NCBI RefSeq assembly: GCF_040869045.1
Contig: NC_090319.1
Span: 364,205,739-364,269,738, forward strand
DNA: 64,000 bases
Direction of reading: 5' to 3'
Source of the DNA: Eurosta solidaginis
Lineage: Eukaryota > Arthropoda > Insecta > Diptera > Tephritidae
Positions 1 through 11,665 of this stretch are shown piece after piece (position 1 is the first letter of the stretch; each line of letters starts with the position of its first letter). Position numbers and translations under genes: made by a program. The notes under the pieces were generated by a model, which worked only from the letters and a program-made list of their open reading frames with translations, made no database searches and had not been told where the DNA came from.

Positions 1-821
1 CTGCCTCCTCTTTATATTTTTGTATGGACACCTTATGTCTATGTGAGACCTTTTTTGACCAGCCAGTTCAACCTCTCCTATGCTTTTGCTTCTAACAAAT
101 GATATATCTTAGCTCGAGTAATGGTCTTTTAACAGACTTCAATTAAGCTTCCGACAAGGATCAGAAGAATATTTTAGTACGGATTCAAATACGATCAAAA
201 TGGATCCTAGAAAGAGTCTGAAAGGATATACAGTTTAAGAAAAATAGCTTGTGATATTTTTTCCAATAAGACTTCAAAAAGTTTTGAAAATTCATTCATA
301 AATATTTACCAGATTAGGTCACTAGATTAAACAAACCACCGACATGATCGTCCTTCATTTGTAAGTCTATATACGGAAATACTTATACTTGACTGGTGGT
401 TTTTTGATACTGACCTATTTATTTTATTTCGTGGTTGATACTCACAAGTGAATACAAATACACTGATATAAGCATTACATAAACGAGACCAACATGTTCC
501 AACAGCATCTGAAAAGCTGCCGTCTTTAGTAGTAAACCCATATCGTCCTAACATATGGTGTAGTTATGAATAATCTGAAAAGACTGGATTTAGTTAAAAT
601 CTTGGTATATTATGTTCGATTCCATCGGATGTTCAGCCTTGTAATATTATTCTCTTATTAAGTGATGGCTCAAGTTTGCATTATAATTGAGCTTTGAAAT
701 ACTTTAAATCATACTATAGTAAATAGTTGTTGTTAATATAAATTTGTATGTATTTATGTATATTTACGGTTTGTCATAACTTCTAACAATATTTTCTTTT
801 CTTTTTTTTTTCACAAACTAG
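1..821. other. Non-coding DNA upstream of the FERM exon
   Basis: No coding exon, RNA gene or repeat could be supported here. The stretch ends in a pyrimidine-rich run and an AG that serves as the acceptor of the exon at 822. It is most simply the 3' part of an intron of the FERM gene. Confidence 0.5.
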
Positions 822-974
822 GGCGAGGATAGCGTTGAGTACTTTCTGGGCTTGACACCAAGTGGCATTGTGGTGCTAAGAAATAAGACGACAGTGGCTC
901 ATTATTATTGGCCGCGTATTGCCAAAGTTTACTATAAAGGACGGTACTTCATGCTGCGTATAAGCGATAAAAAT
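822..974 (+). CDS. FERM-domain protein, exon for first half of the FERM C-lobe
   Basis: This internal exon has 51 codons in phase 0. It has a strong T-rich acceptor before 822 and a GTAAAT donor at 975. The product contains EYFLGLTPSGIVVLRNKT followed by a WPRIAKVYYKGRYFMLR stretch. That is the PH-like C-lobe (FERM_C) of band 4.1 superfamily proteins, which link membrane proteins or phosphoinositides to the cortical cytoskeleton. The frame runs straight into the exon at 5401, which completes the lobe. The N- and middle FERM lobes must lie left of the window. EPB41L4/L5 (Yurt)-like or FRMD-type proteins are the nearest families I can name from memory; the orthologue is not assigned. The host-gene call is strong and the subfamily call is weak. 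Confidence 0.85.
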
Positions 975-1489
975 GTAAATAAGTGAGCGTTAAGACGTTT
1001 TTTTGAAATAAAAATTCATTACTAACACACACATATACAACGACATATACAATTACACAAAGTGATGCATAAAATCATAGCGTAAACGCATACAATCACA
1101 CTAACACATAGCAAAAATTTAAAGTCATTGTAGGAGTACTTATAAAGTCAATTTCTTTACGCGAGTTCTTGGTGTACTTGGTACTTTTGCTTTTCGTTAT
1201 ACGCAAACAAAACAAATGCATATATACACCGGCGTGTTAAAAAACAGCAGCACAAATTTGAATATTTCATTTTCGTTGATTTTAAGGAAAATTTAAGTAA
1301 ATTATATAACGAAGCTGTGCAAATCACTTTTGAAAGAAATATCGAAAACACCGAAAAAAATACTAGTTTCGGGTTTTTATAAAATTCCAATTAATTTATA
1401 AAATTTTTTTTCTAAAAAGTGTTTGAGATTTACTTTCTTACAAAAAGTAACAGTTTGGAACTTTGCATGGAAGAATATATAAAACACCA

Positions 1490-2880
1490 TTCGGAAAAAA
1501 TTTTTTTCAAAATTCAATGCAAATTTTGGAAATTGGGGAAAAATGATCCTAAACTTCTAAAAAAATAATTGAGAATTCACATATTTATAAATTTTTAAAA
1601 AACCTCGAATTTTCGAATTCGCGCAAGGAAAACTGTGTTTTATGATTTTATTAATGTAAACCAATTTCGAAAATGTTTTCGAAAAAATTGGAAAATTCGA
1701 GAATTTTTTTGGAACTCCGTATCAAAATCTCGAAGCATGTATTTAGAATCTATGAAAATTTTTTACATGCAGTTTTGTTGTATGACTCATCTTACTGGGA
1801 AAAGAAACTATTTTGACAATTTTCAAAATTTCAATTTCAAAATTCAAAATAAATTTCGAGTTACAACTGAAAATTGGTAATAAAATGCTAAGTAGAATTC
1901 CGAAAACTAACATATAGATTTTAAAATACTTCTTGGAATATAGAATCTTTCCCATTAGGTTACGAACGTGATTTACTTACACTTGTTTTCATTGTGTAAT
2001 TTGTTAGTTTTCTTCTGAATTGAAAAAGATACAATTTTTGGATCAGTTTAGAAAACCAAGTTCAAAAATCAATGTAAGTATTGAGAAAATCGTCAAAACT
2101 GTTAATAAAACTCTTAATAAAATATTGAGAAATTAATAAATTTCTAAATAAGAATTTTGAAGTTTATTTTATATAAAGATTTAAGAATACTTCCCAAATT
2201 TTCGAAAGTGTTTTCGAAATTCATTCATTTATTTATTTTCATTATATAATTGATTTAGGTTTTCTTTTAAAGTAAAAAATAAAATGAAAGTTGTAAATTA
2301 ATTCGGAAAAAAGAATTCTAAAGTCCTTGCAAATATCGTGAAAATCTTCAAAACCTAAACACTAAATAAAAATATGACAATTTACATAGAGATTTTTGAA
2401 AAATTCTCGTATTTTCGAATTTTTCAAAAATGGTTTAGAAATTTATTTACTAAGTTTTCGTTGCATAATTTGTTAAATAATTTATTTTAAGTTAAAATAG
2501 AAAACAAAACAATTAAGTTTTTATAGCAATTTAAAAAAAACATTTTGAAGCAATGAAAATTTGGAAAAACTACTCAAAACTTTCTCTAGGAATCCAAAAA
2601 AGAGTTGAAAATTTATATAGATATGTTTAAAAACAATTCGAATCTTCTAATATTTCCAAAATGATTTCGGAATTGATTTACTTAAATTAAATGAATTTCG
2701 AAAATCAGTAAAATTATCGATACAATCCTCAAAACTGTTCCTGAAACAGTTTTTATAATAAATTTCTCCAACTTTCGAATTTTTTGAATATAATTTCGAA
2801 GTTGAATAACTTATTTTCTTTTTTATAGTTTGCTTAAGTTTTTTTTTTAACATTTAAAAGAAAATACTTTAAAATTTGCA
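1490..2880. repeat. AT-rich degenerate TTCGAA satellite-like block
   Basis: Short diverged units rich in AATTTTCGAA, GAAATTT and AATAAAA recur throughout, resembling the interior of the inverted-repeat elements at 5732-8288 and 9197-9840. No clear terminal repeats were found around this copy. The open frames in it look like by-products of low complexity. Confidence 0.45.
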
Positions 2881-4119
2881 AATCATTTTTAGCTTCAATT
2901 TTTTTACGCGCATGTGTTACGTACACTTTTATGTTATGTTATGCATTGCCTTGTTTGGCATAGTGTCAAGGCATTTTACGCTCAACATAATGCGTTGAAA
3001 AGCCTTAACAACGCGCTTTTTACAATCATGGTACCCACCCCCCACTACACACACACACACATAGCGCTATGCACACACAGAGATTTCTTAAGCCTGCTTG
3101 TATTAACTCGAGAACTCTTTTGAAGCTATTTTTACTTGCAGTGGTTTTTTTGTCATCGCGTTATTTCTTTGCGTCAAAGGAATTTATTTTGAATTAAGTT
3201 GAAAAAAATATATAAAATATATCCTTGCAATCTAAGGATATTTGTGGGATAAATATAACACTAGACATTTTAATATTTACTTAAAAGCTGTAAAGCGCTT
3301 TTAAGTGCGATGTAGACAAGCTATTCAGACGATTTTCAAGCATTTTCTTTATTGAATTCATCATTTTTTAACACTCTAAATAAAGAAAATTGAAGGCCGC
3401 TCTCACATTTGATGATGGAATTAACTATTTCCAATTATGTTCTGGTTCTCAAGTGATCTAACATTTATCAAAGTGCGAAGGTTTCTGCTTGTTTTACCCC
3501 TTAGTATTTACAGAATTAGAGTCGAATTCACACACCTAAGTTTATCTTGAAGACGACGGTGTAGCAGCAATCCGTTATCAGCAGCAATCGTGCCTCTCAT
3601 TTCAATAATTCCTACTTGTAAGAGTAACCTTGCTAATGATACTTTCAAACTTCCCTGTGATATAAACATGCTGAGTATTTTTTATGTCCCAGTGAAATCT
3701 ACTCTCTTTAAGGTTCCACTGTTCACACCATGCAGCGGAGTCTCTGCAGATTTCACTTTTTGATATCACACATTTCTGACGTCACGGTATACGTTGAAAA
3801 GGTAGCTCATCATACCGTGAGCGTTTGCCAAGTAATCTGTCGAGAGTTTTGAATACGAAAAAATTGAAACTTACAAGGCTGGTATTCTTGGTCAACTTAT
3901 GCTCCCGTCTGTTCGCCTTCGCTTTAAAAATCGACACTTTTTTCCAAAAATATATATTTTAGCTCTTTAACCAAAGACTTCGGGGTCCCCTACAGCAAAA
4001 TTGGGAGAATATCTACTTACGGTATCTTAAGTGATGAGGAGATGGTGATTGGTGGTCTATGCGGTTTAACGTAGTTTTATAAAATCTACAAGAAGGTTGG
4101 ACTCGTATCTCAATTGTGC

Positions 4120-4215
4120 ATGTAACCGTAGCCTACCGGATCTATATCCAGAAAAATATTAACAATAAAAACTCTACCAAAAATTTTGGAAGTGTCTATA
4201 TCACTACAACAACAA
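4120..4215 (+). repeat. (CAA)n-tailed dispersed repeat, 3' fragment
   Basis: A decayed copy of the family seen best at 54433-54837. It keeps a CCGTAGCCTACCGGATCT segment, the poorly conserved middle, and the terminal ACTACAACAACAACAA. Only the 3' end of the family is recognisable. Confidence 0.45.
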
Positions 4216-4514
4216 CAATAAAATCTCAGCTGGTGATCCTACCCTTGCTACATCTGTGTTCTTCACGAAAGCCTTTCCTGAATGATTTATGGTAATAATA
4301 TGTCCAAGTCTCTTTGAGCCCTTCACAGCCTAATTCGGGTTGCCAGTGATTTTACCAAGATTTTGTATTCGTAAAATGTATGGCTTTTTATATTTCTTCA
4401 GGGAGCGGAGGGAGCTATACTCATGCAAGTCACTGTTAAATTATCGGTCTTTGAAAATGTTCCTGAGATTTGAACTTCAGTCACCAAGGCTTTCATCACA
4501 CAAGGCGCTTATTT

Positions 4515-4990
4515 TTTTTTTTTTGCTCCTTCAGATCGAAATTGGATGGTAAAGTTGGAGGAGGTGTTTTCTGCCAGGAGCTCGATGTAAGCTACAAGTT
4601 GAAGTTGCTTGCAGACGTTTTTGCAATTAAGGATGCTGTGTATGAGATGCTGAGCATTGCAAGTTAAAGACTTAAGCATCTAGTCTGATAGTCAAGCGAA
4701 TCTCAAAGGCCCAAGTTCAACTGTTGGCGATGCCAGACGTCGCTTAATGTATCTTCGAACTATTTTAATATTAATTTCGCGTTGGTCCAATGCCATAGAA
4801 ATATATTTGGCACATATCATGCAGACCTCCTAGAGCCCATGGGTACAACTGAACGGAATGTAGGTAGCTACAGATATCACGGACTACTCGACCACCTGTG
4901 ATCTGCTCCTCTATAGGCGATCGTTGAGTCAGCTAAGCAAACGCTGGGCGGACACTTCCAATTGCAAGGTAGCGAAATCCTTTCGGTAAA
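4515..4990 (+). pseudogene. Decayed non-LTR retrotransposon RNase H fragment
   Basis: Translations in shifting frames give SKLDGKVGGGVFCQELDV, then a stretch resembling the SDSQAA block of RNase H, then a RRSLSQLSKRWAD-like segment. This is the order in RNase H domains at the end of Jockey/I/R1-type ORF2. Several stops and frame changes show it is dead. Confidence 0.45.
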
Positions 4991-5400
4991 TTTTTCTTAC
5001 CTAAAGATCATGAGAGTAATTTGACATGGAAATACCGTCGATCTTCCCCAAAATCCTCTCCCTCTGAATTTGTGATGAGGAACGTAGTGTGAAGTAAATT
5101 AAAGAAAGCGTTACAATTAGTGTATACGGTAGGTTGCATTTTGTGGTCTACATTCCCATACCCAAACCCACTGCGCTAGCATCATGTACTCTGATAATAA
5201 CCATAAAGTTTTGGCAAGCTGTGATTTAGTTTACGCCATCCGCTTCATCATCAGACATGGGACGCAATAACAGCTGACCCCTATTTCGAGGAGACTTACA
5301 CTTTTACCCGCCCTTTTTTATACTACTTATCATTTCACACTTTACTCTTTTATTTTGCATTTACATCGCTATGGATTTAATTAAACTTTTCTCTTTACAG

Positions 5401-5573
5401 AACGAACTTAGCACCTATGGTTTCGAGACGCCACGTAAAACGGCTTGCAAACATTTGTAGCGTTGTTGTCTCGAGCACCACGCCTTCTTTCGAATGGTAC
5501 GCATTGCTCCGCTACCAAATTCACAATCGAATAATTCGGATTTATTTCAACTCGGTTCACGATTGCGTTACAG
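5401..5573 (+). CDS. FERM-domain protein, exon for end of C-lobe (TAG at a Trp position)
   Basis: The exon starts in phase 0 after CTCTTTACAG and ends two bases into a codon at a GTGAGT donor. The product begins NELSTYGFETPRKTACKHL and, after an in-frame TAG at 5458-5460, continues RCCLEHHAFFRMVR and LFQLGSRLRY. Band 4.1-type proteins have ACKHLWKC-EHHAFFR here, so TAG sits exactly at the usually invariant Trp of the last C-lobe helix. The reading frame is otherwise intact on both sides. The two trailing bases join the T opening the exon at 12537 to give Ser, yielding the GSRxRYS motif that normally follows the FERM domain. Possible explanations are a null allele, a pseudogene, a base-call error, or a codon restored by A-to-I editing (UAG to UIG). 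Confidence 0.85.
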
Positions 5574-5731
5574 GTGAGTGAAAAATAATGTTAATAGTAG
5601 CGCAACAATAGTAGAGTAACAATATCTGACCCCCCATCACTATATAAAAGCTCTAAATTATTTAATTAAAATATTTCATTATAGACTAGGCATCATATAT
5701 GTAAAGATGCCTGCATACATACTAATATGTA

Positions 5732-8288
5732 CATCAGCGAACAAAAAAATAAAGAGCAGTAGCAATTTTTATCAAATTTCGTCAATTAAATTCTTCTATT
5801 TTTATTTAAGATATTTTACGAATAAACCTCTTAAGATTTTGTTCCTGAAAAACGTCTTCGAAATATTTCGAAAATTCGCGAAAATTTCAAACTTTTTATT
5901 CGATATTCTCTGAGATTTTTAGAGTATGTGGTTTTGTAGCCCAATAAATTTTTGTTCTACAATGTACAAATTAAGGGTCTAAAAAAATTCAGAGAACTCT
6001 AAATAAAAAGTTAGAAATTTTCTCAAATTTTCTAATTTTTTCGAAAACGTTTAGAGAACAATAAATAAAAAGTTGGATATTTACTAAAAATTTTCGAATT
6101 TTTTCGAAAAAGTTCAAAGAACTCTAAATCAAAAATTCGAAACTCCCATAAAATTATATCAAAATTTCGTATTTTTTTCGAACACGTTCAGAGAACTCCA
6201 AATAGAGAATTCGAAATATTTTTGAAACTATCTCCAATTTTTTTAAATAAAAGTTGTTCATTCATTTGAAATAAAAAACATGTAAGGACGGGACAGTCTT
6301 CGGCTGTGCCGAAGACTTCATAACTTTCATGAATGAGGCTGAACAATAATTTTATCCCGTTCGTAATCTCTAAATAATCGGATGTATAAGATAAGAAATA
6401 TATAGTGAAAAGATCTACATACCTAAACGATTTTTAAATAAATATAAAATAAAAAATGGCAAAAAACCCCCTTAGCTGAACGATGGATATGGGATATATA
6501 TTATATGTAGCTCCGATCGAAATGATTTTTACAGGAAATCTTCTATTAGAACATATCACCAAGTTTCACGTTTTTATATTCGAAACTAAGGGAGAAATGG
6601 CCAAAAATCTTTCTATGTGAACGATCGGTTGTATGGGATAGGTATATACTATATACATATAGCTCCGATGAAAGTGATTTTTTCAGGAAATCTTCTATGA
6701 TACATTAGAATAAATATCACCAAGTTTAACGTTTTTATATTGGAAGTTAAGAGAGAAATTGCCAAAAATCTTTCTATCCGAATGATCGGTTGTATGGGAT
6801 ATATACTATATATAGCTCCAATCAAAGTGATTTTTTCAGAAAATGTTCTATGATATATTAAAGTATATATCACCTAGTTTCACGTTTATTCTTTCTAAAT
6901 TAAGGGAGAAAGTCCAAAAATCTTTATATCTGAACGATCGGTTGTATGGGATATATATTATATATAGCTCCGATCGAAATGATTTTTTCTTGAAATCTTC
7001 TATGATATCTTGGAATAAATATCACCAAGTTTAACGTTTTTATATTTGAAATTAAGGGAGAAATTGCTAAAAATCTTTCTATCAGAACGATCAGTTGTAT
7101 GGGATATATACTATATGTAGCTCCGATCAAAGTGATTTTTTTCGGATATCTTCCAAGATATATTAGAATATATATCACCGAGTTTCACGTGTATACTTTT
7201 TAAACTGCGGCAGGAATGACCAAAATCGTCTTATCTGAACTATCGGTTGTATGGGAGATGTTATAGTGGTCCAATCCTAACGGATCCAACAAATCTCTAA
7301 TATAATACAAAAATACATCCTTCTGCCAAATTTCATTGAGATATCTCAAAATTTGAGGTACCAGTTTGCGTTCAAACAGACAGACGGACGGACAGACGGA
7401 CATGGCTATATCAACTCAGTTCGTCGCCCTGATCAATTCGGTATACTTAGTGGTGAGTCTATCTTCTATATTTCTCAACGTTACAAACATCGGACCAAAC
7501 TTAATATACCATTTCATGTTCATGAAAGGTATAAAAATGTGTAATCCATGCAAATATTGTGAACTAATTAAAACCTAAACTCTAAACAAAAATTTTAAAA
7601 TCTACATAAAGATTTCTGAAAAATTCAGAGTATTTAGAGAGCTCCAAAAAAGAAACTCGAATTTTTTCGAAAAAGTTTAGAGAACTCAAAATAAATGTTC
7701 CGAAATTTCGAACTTTTTTGAAGACGTTTAGATAAATCAAAATAAAAAGTTCGAAGATTTCTTAAAATTTTCTCAAATTCTCGAACTTTTTCGAAAATAT
7801 TTCAAGAACTCGAAATAAAATTTTCGAATTTTTCTCGAATTTTCGAACTTTTTCGTAAACGTTCAGATAACTCCAAATAAGATAGTCGAAACTTTATTCA
7901 AATTTTCGAATTTTTTCGAAAACGTTAAGGACCTTGAAATACAAGTTTCGAAATTTTATAGAATTTTCGAACTTTTTCGTTAACGTTCAGAGAAATCCAA
8001 ATAAAATGATAGAGTTTTTTTAATTCTCGAATTTTCGAACTTTTTCGAAGGACGTAAGACAACTCCATATAAAAAATTAGAAATGTTTCTTAAAATTTCT
8101 CGAGATTTTTCGAAAATGTTCGGAATAAAAATTTGGAATTTTTCTTGAAATTTTCACGAATTTGGGAATTTTCTGCATAACGTTTTCCATACAAATGTTT
8201 TACTAAAAAGTGAGAAATATAAAACAAGATGAATTTAATTGACGAAGTTAAAAAAAAATGTCCACTGGTATTTTTCTGTTTGCTACTG
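5732..8288. mobile_element. Tc1-like terminal-inverted-repeat element (non-autonomous), with nested insertion
   Basis: The left end reads CATCAGCGAACAAAAAAATA and continues through TTTTTATCAAATTTCGTCAATTAAATTC. The right end, reverse-complemented, begins CAGTAGCAAACAGAAAAATA and also reaches CTTCGTCAATTAAATTC. Both ends are flanked by TA, the Tc1/mariner target. The interior is a diverged array of short units built on TTTTCGAACTTTTTCGAAAACG and AGAGAACTCCAAATAAAA. No transposase frame is visible. A separate element (about 6270-7545) sits inside. Confidence 0.6.
6270..7545. mobile_element. Nested dispersed element with about 150-160-bp tandem units
   Basis: The left part holds a short hairpin (ACAGTCTTCGGC and GCCGAAGACT). 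About five tandem units follow, each with GATCGGTTGTATGGGATATA, AGCTCCGAT, GATTTTTTC and TATCACCAAGTTTCACG. The unit phase marker recurs near 6624, 6784, 6940, 7092 and 7243. The right part has a GACAGACGGACGGACAGACG tract followed by ATGGCTATATCAACTCAGTT and a final AAAGGTATAAAAATG. I know similar GACGGAC-bearing repeats from fly genomes, but the family name is not assigned. Confidence 0.6.
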
Positions 8289-9196
8289 TAGTTATTAGTA
8301 TAACACTGTTATACTTGAATGGTATATACTTGTGAAGTTTCAATCATAGGCTACTCAAACGTATCCATCTCATCAAAAGTTACTATCTTACAACGAATTG
8401 CCTTATCAAAAGAAGCTCAACAGTTTTTATTTGATGATTGCCTGCTATACGTACAGTCATTTGTGAATTTTATTTCAAACAAATGTAAGATGCCATACAT
8501 CACTTTTAATATCTTTGAAAATGCCAGAGCGCATACATTCTTTCCTCTCAATTTCAATTATACAAAAAAGAAACAGCCCCGCTCATTAAAGGTGTATGCC
8601 ACATTTGAAAACATTAAATTCCTTAGAAAAGACGATTTTCCACAACATTACACACACATATATATGTGTAAACATGCATGCCAAACATCTTTTCTATTCA
8701 TAGGGTCGTTAAAAATCTTAGCTCGTCCACTTAAATTCACAATAACAAATTTCAACTACTACTCGTACATATGTATGTCTGAACATAGACTTCATTAATG
8801 ACCATCGTTTCGTTAAAACTAACAAAAGCCAAGTGTACTCCTTCTCAAATACTCATACAAGTATGAGATCAGTATGTTCCAGCTTCTTTTTAGCAAATGC
8901 ATTTATGTATGTAGTAATTTTCAACATCAGACTAATTGTAAAAGAGTCTTATAAAATTGATTTTACGTTCGTACGTACAAACGTATCAGCAGATGTGCAG
9001 ATTGGTACCACTTGAGACCACAGCTCATTGCTATAACGATGATGGCGTTGACTGACGATGACGTTGGGGACGGTTGGCTGCAGAAATTTGATGCCAACAA
9101 TACATTGAACTTTATGATTTTTTACATTTGGCTAACAAATTTGGTCGGCACACATATATAAGTATGTACGTATGTACAGTATTTTATGCTTACATA

Positions 9197-9840
9197 CAGC
9201 TGGGAACAAAAAATAGCGGTGCCTATTTTTATCAAATTTCATCACTTTAATTTTTCTTTGCTTTTATTTTAAATATTATAGGAAAAAACCGCGTTGAATT
9301 CTACAACTAAAACTATACGCACCATTCTCAAAAACGTTTTCGAAAATTCGAGAAAATATTATGAAAACTTCGAACTTTTTATTTAGATTTCTCCGAAGTT
9401 TTCTCAGTATGCAGTTTCATAGCTAAATCATTCAAGTCTCACCAAGTTCAACTTTTAGGTCTCTTAAAATTTGCATTGGTTTTTGACAATTTCAGTTTTT
9501 CTTCCATATAAAAAAAATGTCAAACTTTGTAAAGATGAAAATCCAAAACACCTTTCGGAACAAATATTTCCAAACCCAATGCGAATTTTGAGAGACCTAT
9601 AACAAATGGTACTTTGCTGGCTTAAAAAAGTATAAATTTAGTAGCTCCAAATAAAAAGATCGAAATTTTAAAATTAAATTTGAATTGAGTTTTCGGCTGC
9701 TTTTGAAAACGTTTTCGAAATTATTCTGTATATTTCAAGAACGAAATTTTTGGAAATTTTTTCTAAAATATTTAAAATAAAAATAAACAAGAGTATACTT
9801 GATGAAATTCAATAAAAATTGTCACTGCTATTTTTTTATG
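9197..9840. mobile_element. Second Tc1-like inverted-repeat element (short copy)
   Basis: The left end CAGCTGGGAACAAAAAATAG follows TA. The sequence TTTTTATCAAATTTCATCA then matches, inverted, GATGAAATTCAATAAAAATT and CACTGCTATTTTTTTATG at the right end. The interior is the same TTTTCGAAA-type satellite as the element at 5732. The right tip merges into an ATGTATGT microsatellite, so the exact end is uncertain. Confidence 0.55.
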
Positions 9841-11271
9841 TATGTATGTATGTTTATTCGAAGTTATGTCACAAACCAAGGAATAATAAAAACAAATCGT
9901 AAAGAAAATCCAATGCGAGCTAATAAAATTTAAAAGACTGCTTAGAGGGAATTTGGTTAGGGTCATTGGGAAAGGCAAAAAAATGTAATTTGAGAGAAAT
10001 GTGCCTATGGGTACTTCCAATTAAGAAGACGCGAAGACACGACTAATATATTTAAATACATACATGGATTGCAGTTTATCAGTTCTTATAACGTTTTTTT
10101 TTTTATTTATTTACAAATCGTGAAAGTACTGGTCCACCCGTCACAGTAAAATGAGCATATTTTTTTTTTTTTTTAGAATGTTAGTCCAGTGAAAATACAA
10201 ATTGGATCGTAGTTGAACGAATGGCAAACACATTTATTATGTTTGACCAAAATTGGGAAGTGAATTCATCCACTTTCACAAGTGATGGTTTTTGCTCCCT
10301 GTGACACACATATAAATAAGTTTTTTTTTTTCAATAGTAAGGTATCAAATAGATATTCATCCCTAAGTGATCGAATTGAAAATTTCCCACATTTCAGAAT
10401 AAAGAGAAATTAATCGAAATTTCACAGCCTTTGTCTTGAAATACCCCTAATGTAACATAAATACGGTACTAACAAAATTTTTCTTAGTGAAATGAGATTG
10501 AAGGTCGATTTAAAAACACATATTTCACTGTGAATTATTGTCATTTCCCTACTAGACCCACATTTCCAGCCTAAAGATTTATTCCTTAGCAGGAAAACTA
10601 CCTTTTTCCAGATGTCAAGATCTTTCTGGACGGATGTTGAATCCAGCGGAAATACTAGGGTAAACTCGGCTCAATTTTTCAATAGAGCTTAAAGCAATGG
10701 GCACTGATTTTTGGTAATCAGAATATAGATCAGCCCTAGCTGTATTAGTTTTACAGCGTGATTAACTGTCCAAAGCAATGCGTTAAAGAAGCGCTGAAGG
10801 AATTTCCGAGAGTTTGATTAGGAATTTTCTACTAGTCACTTGTTACAGTAGTTACTACACTTTTATAGAACAAGCTACACAAGTGACTTTTAACCGGAGA
10901 TCTGTGCTTCTTCGAAACGGGTTATATTTTGTGGTCTGCGAATTTTAACAGAGCGCAAGGCATTTTTTCGGAGCTGGTTAAATTTCCAAGAAAGTTTCTT
11001 TCTGAAACGATACCGATATTACCCGAAACAAAAAAAAACTGACTCTTAAACGATAACGAAATGTTTCAAAATTATCCCGCCCTTAAATGGTCTTAAAATC
11101 TTTTACGAAATGATAGCAAGAGCCTTCTGGGTATCGTACCACTCTGACCCCAAAATTTTTTTAATGTTCTCAACCACAGCATAGGAATCTTCCTTAAAAG
11201 ATTTCGCACTGATCAGGAAATGGTTCCGAAACGGAATTTAAAATGATCCGAATAGCCCCATACTTGCCATC

Positions 11272-11530
11272 ATGTTTGTTGTTTTTGTTGTATTAATATT
11301 AAAATCACTTCCCGAATATTTTGGGGAGTTTTCTCGATGTTGATAGTCCTTTGCTGGATATAAATCCGATACGTTCCGGTAATAAGCACCATTAGCGTAC
11401 CAGCTCTACCATCTCGAGAACGGTTAATATAACCACTGTAGACCGTTTAAGCCAAACCGACACGCCATCCTCTAGTTCCATGCGGAAATTGGGGTCGCCA
11501 GAGCCTTGCCAAACCTCTGCCGAGGGGCGA
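11272..11530 (-). repeat. (CAA)n-tailed dispersed repeat, minus orientation
   Basis: It opens with a decayed TTG-repeat end, then matches the family core: TTGGGGAGTTTTCTCGATGT, GATACGTTCCGGTAATAAGC, ACCATCTCGAGAACGG, and TTGGGGTCGCCAGAGCCTTG. It directly abuts the SINE fragment on its right. Confidence 0.65.
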
Positions 11531-11539
11531 CTTCGTTTA

Positions 11540-11665
11540 AAAAAACTTTATTCTAATTAAATAAACTTGTTTCTAAAATTGTTATGTTGCTTTTTCCGGG
11601 GCGTGAACCCAGAATCTTTGTTGTGGTAGGCGGAGTACGCTGCCACCAAACCACGGCGGCCGCCA
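11540..11665 (-). mobile_element. tRNA-headed SINE, minus orientation
   Basis: Read on the minus strand, this segment starts GTGGTTTGGTGGCAGCGTAC (A-box-like) and continues to CTCCGCCTACCAC and GGGTTCACGCCCCGG (B-box-like), followed by a body rich in AAAGCAAC and TTTTAGAAA. The two pol III boxes and a related copy at 26500 support a tRNA-derived SINE. Confidence 0.6.

Larger units (their letters stand above)
975..5400 (+). other. FERM gene intron (first in window)
   Basis: This 4.4-kb intron is bounded by GTAAAT at 975 and CTCTTTACAG at 5400. It contains a block of AT-rich TTCGAA-type sequence (about 1490-2880), a CA microsatellite near 3047-3062, a decayed (CAA)n-tailed repeat end (4120-4215) and a decayed RNase H fragment (about 4515-4990). 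I see nothing else coding in it. Confidence 0.6.

Noticed and set aside
7200..7403. Minus-strand frame beginning with an SVCPSVCLF-like string
   Set aside because: It is a translation of the GACGGACGGACA repeat tract, a common artefact of fly repeats.
8319..8798. 159-codon open frame in the FERM intron
   Set aside because: No domain, no codon bias and no relation to neighbours. It lies just outside the right end of an inverted-repeat element and is likely chance.
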